Shown here piece after piece: positions 8,515 to 17,202 of a stretch of 50,421 bases of DNA. Where the stretch lies: the NCBI GenBank assembly GCA_016214985.1, contig JACRMM010000054.1:1-50421 (forward strand), written 5' to 3'. The notes below the pieces were generated by a model, which was not told the origin of the DNA, ran no database searches, and was given only the letters and a program-made list of their open reading frames with translations. The DNA is from Deltaproteobacteria bacterium. Lineage in GTDB: Bacteria > Desulfobacterota > Deferrisomatia > Deferrisomatales > JACRMM01. Each line of letters begins with the position of its first letter. The first letter of the stretch is position 1. The position numbers were made by a program, and so were the translations under genes.

Positions 8515-10275
8515 TCAGGCTGGCTCGCAGCGCTGCCAGCGCCGAAGGACGAGCGAGCCCAGCGCGGCCGCGGCGCCGAAGGACGAGACGCTCAAGACCA
8601 GGGGAATCCCGCGGGCGGCGAAGAGGTCGATCAGGAAGACCTTCGCGGCCCCCAGGGCGAGGACGAGGATCGCCACGGCCCGGATCTCGGTGCTGCGGCT
8701 GCGGTAGGCGGCCAGGATCAAGGCCAGCGCGCTCCCGTTGAGGAGGATGGACTGGGCGCAGCCGAAGGCGTTCTCCGGGTCGGTCGACACGGCCTGGACG
8801 AGCCGGTGGACCCCCGGGAGGAGTGCGAGGAAACCCGCGACGAGGGTGCTGAGGAGCAGCACGACGGCGGTGCGGTCCGTCGGGTCGGCTCGGGAGAAGA
8901 ACGCCGAGGGCCCCGGCGGCGGGTGGGTGCGGGCCCATCGGTAGTGACCGAAGGCGATGCCAGACACTGCCGCCGTCAGGAATACCTGGAGCCCGGGGTC
9001 GTCCGGGAGGGAGATCGAGACTGCCGCAGCGGCGGATACGTAGGCCTGGAGGAGGTAGGCGGTCAGGCGGACGGCTCCGCTCTCCCAACGCCCGGAGAGG
9101 ATTCCCAGGCCCAGGGCCGCGCCGGAGAGCAGTGACAGCGCGAGGAGGGGGTTGTCCAAGGCGAGGGGCAGGGAGACGGCCAGGAGGAGCGCGCCGCCGA
9201 AGGCGAAGGCGCCGGTCCCCGGCGTGCCCGGCTTCCCGCCGCGGGACAGCTGCAGAGCGAGAGCGAAGTACGCCAGGGAGGCGAACCCGCCGGCAAGGCC
9301 GAAGGAGGCCGACGGGCCCCGGGGAGAACCCACGGCCTCCAGGGCAGCCGGAAACGCCCACATCACGGTCACCGAGGGCAGCGCGGCATCGAGCACCCCG
9401 ATCCGCTTCGCGCCGGGCTGGCTGGCTCCGCGGTAGGCGCTGGCCAGGTAGACGGCGGCGGTGGCGAAGAGCAGGGGGAGGAACCACGGAAGGGAGGCCG
9501 GCGAGCCGCGTCCGGCGAGAAAATCGTAGCGCAGCTCCCTCGCCCAGGTGGCCCACACCGCCACGGTGGCCAACAAGACGAAGATCCGGAGCCACCCGTA
9601 CCCCGGACGACGGGCCACCGCGTACGCTGTCGCGTTGGAGACCAACACGAGCAGGGCGAGGAACTGGATGTTGGGCCCCGGAAGCCCCAGGAGCAGCCCC
9701 GAGACCACCACCGCCGCCGTGGCGACGCACCCGGGGAGGGCGACGTCGTGGCGCAGGTTCACCCCTGCCATGGCCGCACCCGCCAGGATCAGCAGTCCGT
9801 AGCCGGTGGGGGTAGAGACGACCCCCAGCCGGGCGTTGGTCTCGAGAACCACGGTGCACAGGAGGGCCGTCCCGCTGACGGCGAGGATGGGCGCCAGGGG
9901 GCTCCTGCGGCCGTACAACAGCCCGCTCGCCGCCATCAGCGCGGCTGCGTAGCCGATGCCGAGCAGGGAGCCCACCTGGACCCCGATCACCCCGCTCTCG
10001 GATAAGGTCCGGAGAATCAGCGCCGCCACGAGGAGGAGGCAGACGAACGCGGAGCGGGACAGGAGCGTGGTGGTGGTGCCCCAGGGGGGAGGTTCCGCGG
10101 GCGACTCCGCGGCCTCGATTCGGGCCGGGTCAGGCTCCTGGGCAGCCGGCGGAGCGACGGCGCCCGCCTCGAGCCGTGCCTCGAGCCCGGCAACCCTCCG
10201 GCTCAGCGCTCCGAGCTCCTCCGCGAGGGCGTCGATTCGATCCGCAAGTGCGTGCCGGTCTGCGTCCGCTTCCAT
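8515..10275 (-). CDS. DUF2339-type polytopic membrane protein
   Basis: 586 residues. The N-terminus is a short coiled coil (IDALAEELGALSRRVAGLEARLE, about 13-38), followed by a Pro/Glu-rich linker and then about 14-18 hydrophobic helices filling residues 75-580. The arrangement of an N-terminal coiled coil plus very many membrane spans, ending with an AAKVFLIDLFAARG-like block, is characteristic of DUF2339 inner-membrane proteins. Function is unknown and no catalytic motif is evident. It is divergent from the MarR gene: 250 bp separate their starts, and the MarR palindrome at 10481 lies nearer the marR-type gene. Start ATG 10275 (MEADADRHALADR) is acceptable. Confidence 0.8.
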   Translation of the reverse strand: MEADADRHALADRIDALAEELGALSRRVAGLEARLEAGAVAPPAAQEPDPARIEAAESPAEPPPWGTTTTLLSRSAFVCLLLVAALILRTLSESGVIGVQVGSLLGIGYAAALMAASGLLYGRRSPLAPILAVSGTALLCTVVLETNARLGVVSTPTGYGLLILAGAAMAGVNLRHDVALPGCVATAAVVVSGLLLGLPGPNIQFLALLVLVSNATAYAVARRPGYGWLRIFVLLATVAVWATWARELRYDFLAGRGSPASLPWFLPLLFATAAVYLASAYRGASQPGAKRIGVLDAALPSVTVMWAFPAALEAVGSPRGPSASFGLAGGFASLAYFALALQLSRGGKPGTPGTGAFAFGGALLLAVSLPLALDNPLLALSLLSGAALGLGILSGRWESGAVRLTAYLLQAYVSAAAAVSISLPDDPGLQVFLTAAVSGIAFGHYRWARTHPPPGPSAFFSRADPTDRTAVVLLLSTLVAGFLALLPGVHRLVQAVSTDPENAFGCAQSILLNGSALALILAAYRSRSTEIRAVAILVLALGAAKVFLIDLFAARGIPLVLSVSSFGAAAALGSLVLRRWQRCEPA

Positions 10276-10480
10276 CCGCTTCCGTGCCCTCCGAAGAGTC
10301 GCCGCGCCCGGGGGCGCCTTTCAACCGGCGTCTCAATTTGGCATGTTTGGCGCCGCGGCTCAAGGAGCGATTGGAGGGTAGGGGCTCGGAGCCGCCCGCG
10401 CGAAAGCGAGGCGGCAATGCCGGGAAGGGACGCCCGGGCGCAACCCTGCCCGTTGCTCCCGGCCCGGCGGGTGTGGTAAA

Positions 10481-10496
10481 GGTTAGTTTCCTAACC
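10481..10496. promoter_or_regulatory. Palindromic operator upstream of the MarR gene
   Basis: GGTTAGTTTCCTAACC is a perfect 6-bp inverted repeat around TTTC. It sits 29 bp upstream of the MarR start codon and contains the TTAG-N4-CTAA core common in MarR-family operators. The position suits autoregulation of the MarR-exporter operon. Confidence 0.65.
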
Positions 10497-10525
10497 ATTT
10501 GATGGCGAAGGGAAGGGGACCCGCC

Positions 10526-11038
10526 ATGTCTGACCCTCAGTGCGACCCCACGGAGCCGACGCTCGGGCATTTGCTGGCACAGGTCGCGCGCCTCGTGGGT
10601 GGTCGCATGCGCGTGAGGATGGAGGCGATCGGGCTGCAACGGGCCCAGGCGCACATCCTCTTCCAGCTCTGGCAGGAGGACGGGCTCGCCCAGAACGAGC
10701 TCGCGCAGGCGCTGCACGTCTCCCCCGCAACGGCGACCAGCGCCCTGCAGCGCATGGAACGGGAGGGCTGGATCGAGCGGCGGCGCGACGAGGCGGATCA
10801 GCGGGTCGTCCGGGTGTACCTCACCGGCAAGGCGAGGGCTCCACAGCGGGAGGTCCGGGCGGCCCTCCTGGAGCTCGACGAGGAGCTGAGCTCGGCGTTG
10901 TCCGGCGACGAGCGCCGTGTCCTGCGCGAATCGCTCCTGAAGGTGCGCCGCCACCTGTCTGAAACGGGAGGAGGAGGCCCGGACGGCGCGTGGTCGGCGG
11001 CCGAGGCGGGCCGCAGCGTGCGGGGGGAGGCGCCGTGA
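10526..11038 (+). CDS. MarR-family transcriptional regulator
   Basis: 170 residues with a winged-helix MarR core: N-terminal dimerisation helix, LQRAQAHILFQLWQEDGLAQNELAQAL, recognition helix (SPATATSALQRMEREGWIERR) and wing (DEADQRVVRVYLTGKA). ATG 10526 is preceded by GGAAGGGGA; an in-frame TTG at 10499 is also possible. Its stop overlaps the GTG start of the first ABC exporter gene (GTGA), so regulator and exporter form an operon. The palindrome at 10481-10496 is the likely self-operator, relieved by a ligand that is probably also the export substrate. That last point is inference from the common MarR-pump arrangement. Confidence 0.92.
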   Translation: MSDPQCDPTEPTLGHLLAQVARLVGGRMRVRMEAIGLQRAQAHILFQLWQEDGLAQNELAQALHVSPATATSALQRMEREGWIERRRDEADQRVVRVYLTGKARAPQREVRAALLELDEELSSALSGDERRVLRESLLKVRRHLSETGGGGPDGAWSAAEAGRSVRGEAP

Positions 11039-12813
11039 AGTCGCTTCGGCGCCTCTACGTCTTCCTGCGTCCGTACCGGGGCCGGTCGATCGTCGCCTTG
11101 CTCCTCCTCGTCGCCATGGTCGGCGCGGACCTCCTCATCCCCCGGCTTACACAGCGGATCATCGACCAGGGGATCGGTGCGAGGGACCTGCGCGTCGTCA
11201 CGGAGACGGCGCTGGTGATGTTCGTCGCCTCGCTCCTCTCCGCGGTCTTCGCCCTGGCCAACAACTCCCTCTCGGTCAGCGCCGCCGTCGGGTTCGGCGC
11301 CGACCTGCGGGCCGCCCTGGTCCGCAAGGTGCAGTCTTTCTCCTTCGGGAACCTGGACCGCCTGAAGACCGGCCGGCTCATCGTGCGCGCCACGAGCGAC
11401 GTCAACGCGGTCCAGATGATCGTCCTGCTGTCCCTTCGCATCCTCACGCGGGGCCCGATCTGGGTGCTCGGGGCGGTGGTCCTGCTGGTCCTCACCAGCC
11501 AGCGGCTCGCCCTCCTGATGGCGGCCTTCGTGCCCCTGATCGCCGTGCTCGTCTGGTTCTTCGGCCGCAAGGCCCGGCCCCTCTACCTGCGGGTCCAGCA
11601 GGGGCTCGACCGGTTGAACACCGTTCTCCAAGAGAATCTCGCGGGGGTGCGGGTCGTCAAGGCCTTCGTCCGGGCCGAACACGAGGCGGCCCGTTTCGGA
11701 GAAGCCAACGAGGAGTTGATGACCCGGGCGACCCGGGTGGCCTCGCTCATGGCGGTGTTCCTCCCAACGATGCTCCTCGCGGCCAACCTGGCCATCGTGG
11801 GCGCGGTCTGGATTGGTGGGAAGACAGCGCTTTCGGGGGGGATGACGGTGGGAGAGGTGGTGGCGGCGATCAACTACCTCGCTTTCGCGCTCTTCCCGCT
11901 GCTGATGCTCGCGGGCATGATCGGGCCCGTGGCCGCCGCAGACGCTTCGGCGAGCCGTATCCTGGAGGTCCTGGACGCCGAGCCGGAGGTGCGTCAGGCG
12001 GCCGGCGCCCGCCGCCTCTCGGCCCCCCGGGGGCGGGTTGCCTTCGAGGCGGTCTCGTTCCGATACGCGGGCACCGAAGGCGAGCCCGTGCTCTCCGACG
12101 TCTCCTTCGTGGCCGAGCCCGGGGAGACGGTGGCCGTCGTCGGCGCGACGGGGTCCGGGAAGTCGACGCTGATCCACCTCGTTCCCCGCTTCTACGACCC
12201 CACGGCCGGCCGGGTCACCTTCGACGGCGTCGACGTGAGGGAGCTCGATCTCCGCTTCCTCCGCGGCCAGATCGCCGTCGCGCTCCAGGAGGCGGTCCTG
12301 TTCCGAAGGAGTGTCCGCGACAACATCCGTTACGGCCGTCTGGATGCCACGGACGAAGCAGTGTTCGCCGCGGCCCGGGCGGCTCAAGTGCACGAGTTCG
12401 TCGAGGAGCTGCCCGAGGGGTACGACACGGTGGTCGGCCAGCGCGGCGTGACGCTCTCCGGGGGCCAGCGCCAGCGCATCGCCATCGCACGGGCGTTGCT
12501 GGTGCAGCCCAAGGTCCTGATCCTGGACGACTCCACGAGCGCCCTGGATGTCGAGACCGAGGTCCGGCTGCAGGACGCCCTCGACCGGCTCCTCGCCGAG
12601 TCGCAGGGCTCCACGACGAGGATCGTCGTCGCCCAGCGGATCAGCACCGTGCTCCTGGCCGACCGGATCCTCGTCCTGGATCAGGGGAGGGTCGTGGCCT
12701 CGGGGTCCCACCGGGAGCTCCTCGACGAGAGCGACACCTACCGCGATATCTGCCGCTCCCAGCTCGGCGCGTCCGAAGCGCGCCCGACCGCGGCGGAAGC
12801 CCGCTGTGGCTAG
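11035..12813 (+). CDS. ABC exporter half-transporter, degenerate-site subunit
   Basis: 592 residues with an N-terminal six-helix exporter domain (about 1-300) and a C-terminal nucleotide-binding domain. Walker A GATGSGKST is near residue 370 and the signature is LSGGQRQR. Walker B reads LILDDSTSALD, with Asp where the catalytic Glu normally sits, and the switch loop reads AQRIST, with Gln in place of His. These two changes mark the degenerate partner in heterodimeric exporters such as TM287/288 or BmrCD (established for that group). GTG 11035 overlaps the MarR stop, and the next gene starts inside this gene's end. The likely role is efflux of a drug, lipid or metabolite across the inner membrane. 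Confidence 0.93.
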   Translation: MKSLRRLYVFLRPYRGRSIVALLLLVAMVGADLLIPRLTQRIIDQGIGARDLRVVTETALVMFVASLLSAVFALANNSLSVSAAVGFGADLRAALVRKVQSFSFGNLDRLKTGRLIVRATSDVNAVQMIVLLSLRILTRGPIWVLGAVVLLVLTSQRLALLMAAFVPLIAVLVWFFGRKARPLYLRVQQGLDRLNTVLQENLAGVRVVKAFVRAEHEAARFGEANEELMTRATRVASLMAVFLPTMLLAANLAIVGAVWIGGKTALSGGMTVGEVVAAINYLAFALFPLLMLAGMIGPVAAADASASRILEVLDAEPEVRQAAGARRLSAPRGRVAFEAVSFRYAGTEGEPVLSDVSFVAEPGETVAVVGATGSGKSTLIHLVPRFYDPTAGRVTFDGVDVRELDLRFLRGQIAVALQEAVLFRRSVRDNIRYGRLDATDEAVFAAARAAQVHEFVEELPEGYDTVVGQRGVTLSGGQRQRIAIARALLVQPKVLILDDSTSALDVETEVRLQDALDRLLAESQGSTTRIVVAQRISTVLLADRILVLDQGRVVASGSHRELLDESDTYRDICRSQLGASEARPTAAEARCG

Positions 12814-14758
12814 CCGGGAGGAGCGTGGCTCGCCGCCCGCCCCCACGGGCGTCCTCCTCGGGCCCGGCGGCCGGCCGGGACACGGCCGCCCGGTGGAGCG
12901 GGCGAAGGACGCGCGGGGCGCGCTGCGGCGCCTGGCGACCTACCTGCGGCCCCATCGGGGCGCCCTCGCCGTGGTCGGCCTGGTGGCGTCCCTCGGCACC
13001 GGCGTAGCCCTGGCCGCCCCCTACTTCCTGGGCCGGGCCATCGACCAACTGATCGGCCGGAACCCGGAGGGCCTGGCCCGCCAGTCGCTCCTCATGCTGG
13101 CCGCCTACAGCCTCTCCGCGCTCGCCCAGCTCGCCCAGGGGGTCCTCGTCGCCGCGCTCGCCCAGCGGGTCATGCGGGTCCTCCGGGCCGACCTCTTCGG
13201 CCACCTCCAGGTCCTTCCGCTGCGCTACTTCGACGGCCGGTCCCAGGGGGACCTCATGGGCCGCCTCACGAACGATACGGACGCCCTGAGCCGCGTCCTC
13301 ACCGACAACGTCTCTCAACTCTCCACGGGCGCCCTGTCGGTCGCCGGCATCCTCGTCATCCTGTTCGCGCTGAACCTCTGGCTCGCCCTGGCGTCCCTGG
13401 TCGTCCTCGCGGCCATGGTCGGTCTGGTGGGCGCCGTGGGCCGCGGCACGCGCACGGCGTTCCGGGCCTACCAGGCCGATCTCGGGGCGCTCAACGCCGT
13501 GCTCGAGGAGACCTTCAGCGCCCAGCGGGTGGTGCTGGCCTACGGGCAGGAAGAGGGGGTGCTCTCCCACTTCGAGCGGGCGAACGAGAAGGCCCGGTCC
13601 ACCGGCACGAAGGCGATGGCGCTCGCCCTGCTGGCCATGCCGATGATGGGGATCCTGGCCAACGCCAACGTGGCCGTCCTCGGGGGCCTCGGCGGGTGGA
13701 TGGCGATCCGGGGCCTGATCACGGTCGGCACGCTCACTGCGTTCATCTCCTACTCCCGGCGCTTCGCCGAGCCCCTGCGGCAGCTGGGGGACCTGTACAA
13801 CCAGATCCAGGGCGCCCTGGCCGGGGCGGAGCGGATCTTCGAGGTCCTCGACGCCGCCCCCGACCGGGGCGATCTGCCCGGCGCGCCGGAGCTCACCCGG
13901 GTGGTCGGCGCGGTGGAGTTCGAACACGTCACGTTCGCCTACGTTCCCGGCCTCCCGGTGCTGCAGGACGTCTGCCTGCGCGTCCCGCCGGGGGAGCGGG
14001 TCGCCTTCGTGGGGCCCACAGGGGCGGGCAAGACGACCCTGGTGAACCTCCTCTCCCGCTTCTACGACCTGGAGGAGGGGTCGATCCGGATCGACGGCGC
14101 CGACCTCCGCACCCTGACCCGGGACAGCCTGCGGCGGCAGCTCGGGGTCGTGCTCCAGCAGTCCTTTCTGTTCGCCGAGACCGTGTTGGAGAACATCCGC
14201 TACGGTCGCCTCGACGCCACCGACGACGAGGTCCTGGCCGCCGCCCGCCTGGCTCGGGCCGACGGGTTCATCCGCCGCCTCCCCCGCGGCTACGACACGG
14301 TCCTCTCCGAAGGGGGTGCGAGCCTCTCCGGCGGCCAGCGTCAGCTCTTGACCATCGCCCGCGCGCTCCTCGCCGACCCCGCGATCCTCATCCTGGACGA
14401 GGCCACGAGCTCGGTCGACACCCGCACCGAGGTCCAGCTCCAAGAGGCGCTCGACGCCCTCATGAAGGGGCGCACGAGCTTCGTCATCGCTCACCGACTC
14501 TCGACCATCGCGAACGCGGACCGGGTGGTGGTGATCGAGCGGGGACGGATCGTCGAGCAGGGCACCCACGAAGAGCTCTGCGCTGCCGCCGGAGCCTACT
14601 ACCGCCTGTACGTGAGCCAGTTCCGCGGGGAGCCGCCCGTCACGACGCGCCTCCAGGGCGTGGTCGAGGCGGCGTCCCGAGCGCCCGAGGTTCCTCCTCT
14701 CTCGGAGGGCGACGCGGAGGCGGGCCGAGGCGCTCGCGGCGTTGTCCCTGCCTTATGA
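12806..14758 (+). CDS. ABC exporter half-transporter, catalytic subunit
   Basis: About 650 residues. After a hydrophilic lead come six membrane helices (about 45-330), then an ATPase domain with Walker A GPTGAGKTT (near 401), signature LSGGQRQL, Walker B LILDEATSSVD with the catalytic Glu, and switch His in IAHRLST (near 560). All are consensus, complementing the upstream subunit. GTG 12806 overlaps the end of the first subunit by 8 bp; a GTG about 30 codons further on is an alternative start. A long in-frame extension upstream of 12806 is only a shadow of the first subunit's gene. The C-terminal 40 residues are Pro/Gly/Glu-rich and not conserved. It forms the heterodimer with the preceding gene product. 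Confidence 0.92.
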   Translation: MASREERGSPPAPTGVLLGPGGRPGHGRPVERAKDARGALRRLATYLRPHRGALAVVGLVASLGTGVALAAPYFLGRAIDQLIGRNPEGLARQSLLMLAAYSLSALAQLAQGVLVAALAQRVMRVLRADLFGHLQVLPLRYFDGRSQGDLMGRLTNDTDALSRVLTDNVSQLSTGALSVAGILVILFALNLWLALASLVVLAAMVGLVGAVGRGTRTAFRAYQADLGALNAVLEETFSAQRVVLAYGQEEGVLSHFERANEKARSTGTKAMALALLAMPMMGILANANVAVLGGLGGWMAIRGLITVGTLTAFISYSRRFAEPLRQLGDLYNQIQGALAGAERIFEVLDAAPDRGDLPGAPELTRVVGAVEFEHVTFAYVPGLPVLQDVCLRVPPGERVAFVGPTGAGKTTLVNLLSRFYDLEEGSIRIDGADLRTLTRDSLRRQLGVVLQQSFLFAETVLENIRYGRLDATDDEVLAAARLARADGFIRRLPRGYDTVLSEGGASLSGGQRQLLTIARALLADPAILILDEATSSVDTRTEVQLQEALDALMKGRTSFVIAHRLSTIANADRVVVIERGRIVEQGTHEELCAAAGAYYRLYVSQFRGEPPVTTRLQGVVEAASRAPEVPPLSEGDAEAGRGARGVVPAL

Positions 14759-14767
14759 ACTCATAAG
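14752..14767. promoter_or_regulatory. Perfect AT-rich palindrome at the end of the exporter gene
   Basis: CTTATGAACTCATAAG is a 7-bp perfect dyad around AC. Read as TTATG-N4-CATAA it has the 5-4-5 spacing of CRP/FNR-family sites, although the half-site is not the FNR consensus. It overlaps the exporter stop codon and lies 143 bp upstream of the molybdo/tungsto-enzyme start, so it may be an operator for that gene. No T-tract follows, which argues against a terminator. Confidence 0.4.
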
Positions 14768-14841
14768 AAATGTTGGATGGGGGCTCGTGCGTTCTCGGCT
14801 ACGATGGCTCCCGTGGGCGGTGTCGACGACACTTCGAGGCA

Positions 14842-14895
14842 CGCGGGCCCCTGGGGGCACAGGGTCCCGCGGCGTCCCAGCAGGCGCGAAGCGCC
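14842..14895 (+). promoter_or_regulatory. Two hairpins in the leader of the W/Mo-enzyme gene
   Basis: The first hairpin (14842-14871) has a 6-bp outer stem CGCGGG/CCCGCG, one mismatch, then a 5-bp inner stem CCCTG/CAGGG around a 6-nt loop. The second (14883-14895) is GGCGC-GAA-GCGCC and ends right before the GGGAGG ribosome site of the gene starting at 14910. Such placement could affect initiation. I do not recognise a named riboswitch; the Moco motif was considered but I cannot fit its core. Confidence 0.4.
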
Positions 14896-14909
14896 GGGAG
14901 GCGGTAGCG

Positions 14910-17132
14910 ATGGGGAAAGAGATCAAGCACTCGCTGTGTTTCTGGTGCAAGCCGCGGTGCCGGCTTCGGGTCGAAGTCGAGGACAACCGCCTCGTGCGGA
15001 TCCAGGGCTCGCCGATCAAGGCGTGCCCCCGAAAGTACTGCCCGGACCTCGAGCGCTTCTACCACCCCGACCGCCTCACGTATCCGCTCAAGCGGATTGG
15101 CGACAAGGGGCAGAACCGGTGGCAGCGGATCACCTGGGACGAGGCATTGAACGAGATCGCCTCGAAGCTCGCCGATCTCAAAGGTCGCCACGGCGCCGAG
15201 ACCCTCGCGGTGTCCCGGGGCACCAGCCGGACCCACGAAGAGTTCACGATGCGCTTCCTGAACCTCTTCGGCAGCCCCAACCAGTGCGGTCAGGCCCAGA
15301 TCTGCCACGGCAACTCTGCGGTCGTGGCCACCGCGCTCTTCGGGTGGTGGCCCTACTGGATGAACACCGAGAAGCTCGCGAACACCAAGTGCGTGATGCT
15401 CATCGGCCGAAACCCGCCTCACACCCACCAGACCATCTGGGAGGGCATCCTCAAGGCCAAGGAGAACGGCACCAAGCTCATCGTGATCGACCCCCGGCGC
15501 TGCGAGTCGGCCGAGGAGGCCGATCTGTGGCTCCAGGTGCGGCCTGGGACCGATGCGGCTCTGCTGCTGGGGATGATCGACGTCATCATCCGGGAAGGCC
15601 TCTACGACAGGGAGTTCGTGACGAAGTGGTGCCACGGCTTCGACGAGCTGGCGGAGCGCGCCCGGCAGTATCCGCTCCGAAAGGTCTCCGAGATCACCTG
15701 GGTCCCGGAGGAGCAGATCCGCGCCGCCGCGCGGATGTTCGCGACCGAGACGCCCTCGTGCGCCATGGAGGGGATGGGCGTCGCCCACCAGCCCAACTCC
15801 TACAGCCCGATCGCGGCCCGACACATCCTCTCGGCCATCGTCGGCAACGTGGACGTGCCCGGCGGCGAGGAGCTGATGGGCCCGGCGCCTTTCGTCACCG
15901 AGCTCGAGATGGAGATGGCGGGGGCCCTCTCGGCGGAGCAGCGTGCTAAGGTGCTCGGCAAGCAGTTTCGCCTGTACACCTCGCCCGGCTACGAGCTGAT
16001 CCAGAGCAACGTGGAGCGGGTCTGGGGCAAGCGCTGCGACATGTTCGGCTACAACCACATCGCCACGGCTCCGTCGGTCTACAAGGCCATCGCCACGAGC
16101 GACCCCTATCCGGTCCGGGCGCTCATCACCGTGGCCTCGAACCCCATGGTCACGATCCCGGACACGAAGCTCGTCTACAAGGCCCTGAAGAGCCTCGACC
16201 TCTATGTGGTCACCGATTACTTCATGACGCCGAGCGCGGCTCTGGCCGACTACGTGCTGCCGAGCGCGTCGTGGCTCGAGAGGCCGCACCTCTGGAACTA
16301 CCACAACACCACGCCCGTGCTTCGTGCGGGCGAGGCGGCGCTCCCGCCGTCCATCCCGGGCAAGTACGACCGCCGGACCGACTTCGACTTCTGGCGGGGT
16401 CTCGGGATGCGGCTCGGCCAGGCCGAGCACTGGCCCTGGGAGAGCCTCGAGGAGACCTACGACTATCGCCTGAAGCCCATGGGCATGACGTTTCAGGACC
16501 TCGTGGAGAAGGGCAAGTGGGCGCCCGAGACCTACGAGTACCGGAAGTACGAGAAGACCGGCTTCGGCACCCCGACCGGGAAGATCGAGCTCTGGTCCAC
16601 GGTGATGGAGACCCTCGGCTACGATCCCCTGCCGTCCTACAAGGAGCCGCCGGAGAGCCCGACGCGGACCCCGGAGCTCTCCGATCAGTACCCCCTGATC
16701 CTGATCACCGGCGGCCGGTTCCACCCGTTCTTCCACTCCGAGCACCGCCAGGTGGAGACGCTCCGGAAGTACTATCCTTGGGCCACGATGCAGATCCACC
16801 CGGACACGGCGGCGGAGGTCGGCGTGGCCGACGACGACTGGGTGTGGATCGAGACCCAGCACGGCCGCGTCATGCAGAAGGTGCAGGTGTTCGAAGGGGT
16901 CGACCGACGCGTCGTGCACGCCCAGCACGGCTGGTGGTACCCGGAGATGCCCGCCGAGGAGCCCTGGCTCCACGGGGTGTGGATCTCGAACATCAACGTG
17001 TGCACCTCGGGCGACGAGAGCACCTGCGACGAGGCGCTCGGCTCCTGGCCGCTGCGCACGTTCCAGTGCAGGGTCTACAAGGTGCAGAGCTTCGGCCAGG
17101 ACGGAAAGACCGTGCCTCCCATCCCGGGGTAG
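14910..17132 (+). CDS. Acetylene-hydratase-like W/Mo-bis-pterin enzyme
   Basis: 740 residues, DMSO-reductase superfamily. The N-terminal [4Fe-4S] site is C10-x2-C13-x3-C17 with C39. The predicted metal ligand is Cys132 in ICHGN. Several blocks (RWQRITWDEALNEIA, GTDAALLLGMIDVII, a LADYVLP block) and the overall length match, from memory, acetylene hydratase of Pelobacter acetylenicus (about 730 residues, W-dependent). However, the residue after the second cluster Cys, Asp13 in that enzyme and needed for hydration, is Lys14 here, and the residue after the metal Cys is His, as in formate dehydrogenases. So this is a paralogue of unknown substrate. There is no twin-arginine signal, so it is cytosolic. 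ATG 14910 follows GGGAGGCGG. No small electron-transfer subunit is adjacent. Confidence 0.85.
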   Translation: MGKEIKHSLCFWCKPRCRLRVEVEDNRLVRIQGSPIKACPRKYCPDLERFYHPDRLTYPLKRIGDKGQNRWQRITWDEALNEIASKLADLKGRHGAETLAVSRGTSRTHEEFTMRFLNLFGSPNQCGQAQICHGNSAVVATALFGWWPYWMNTEKLANTKCVMLIGRNPPHTHQTIWEGILKAKENGTKLIVIDPRRCESAEEADLWLQVRPGTDAALLLGMIDVIIREGLYDREFVTKWCHGFDELAERARQYPLRKVSEITWVPEEQIRAAARMFATETPSCAMEGMGVAHQPNSYSPIAARHILSAIVGNVDVPGGEELMGPAPFVTELEMEMAGALSAEQRAKVLGKQFRLYTSPGYELIQSNVERVWGKRCDMFGYNHIATAPSVYKAIATSDPYPVRALITVASNPMVTIPDTKLVYKALKSLDLYVVTDYFMTPSAALADYVLPSASWLERPHLWNYHNTTPVLRAGEAALPPSIPGKYDRRTDFDFWRGLGMRLGQAEHWPWESLEETYDYRLKPMGMTFQDLVEKGKWAPETYEYRKYEKTGFGTPTGKIELWSTVMETLGYDPLPSYKEPPESPTRTPELSDQYPLILITGGRFHPFFHSEHRQVETLRKYYPWATMQIHPDTAAEVGVADDDWVWIETQHGRVMQKVQVFEGVDRRVVHAQHGWWYPEMPAEEPWLHGVWISNINVCTSGDESTCDEALGSWPLRTFQCRVYKVQSFGQDGKTVPPIPG

Positions 17133-17202
17133 GACGGCTTGCAGGTGCGCGTCCCGTCCTCCCAGGGCGAGGGGACGCGGACTCGCCGCGCAAGGAGTTG
17201 GA

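Noticed and set aside
10798..14569. Two long minus-strand frames (10798-12846 and 12641-14569) opposite the ABC genes
   Set aside because: Their translations are His/Asp/Arg-rich mirror images of ABC exporter codons and lack family motifs.
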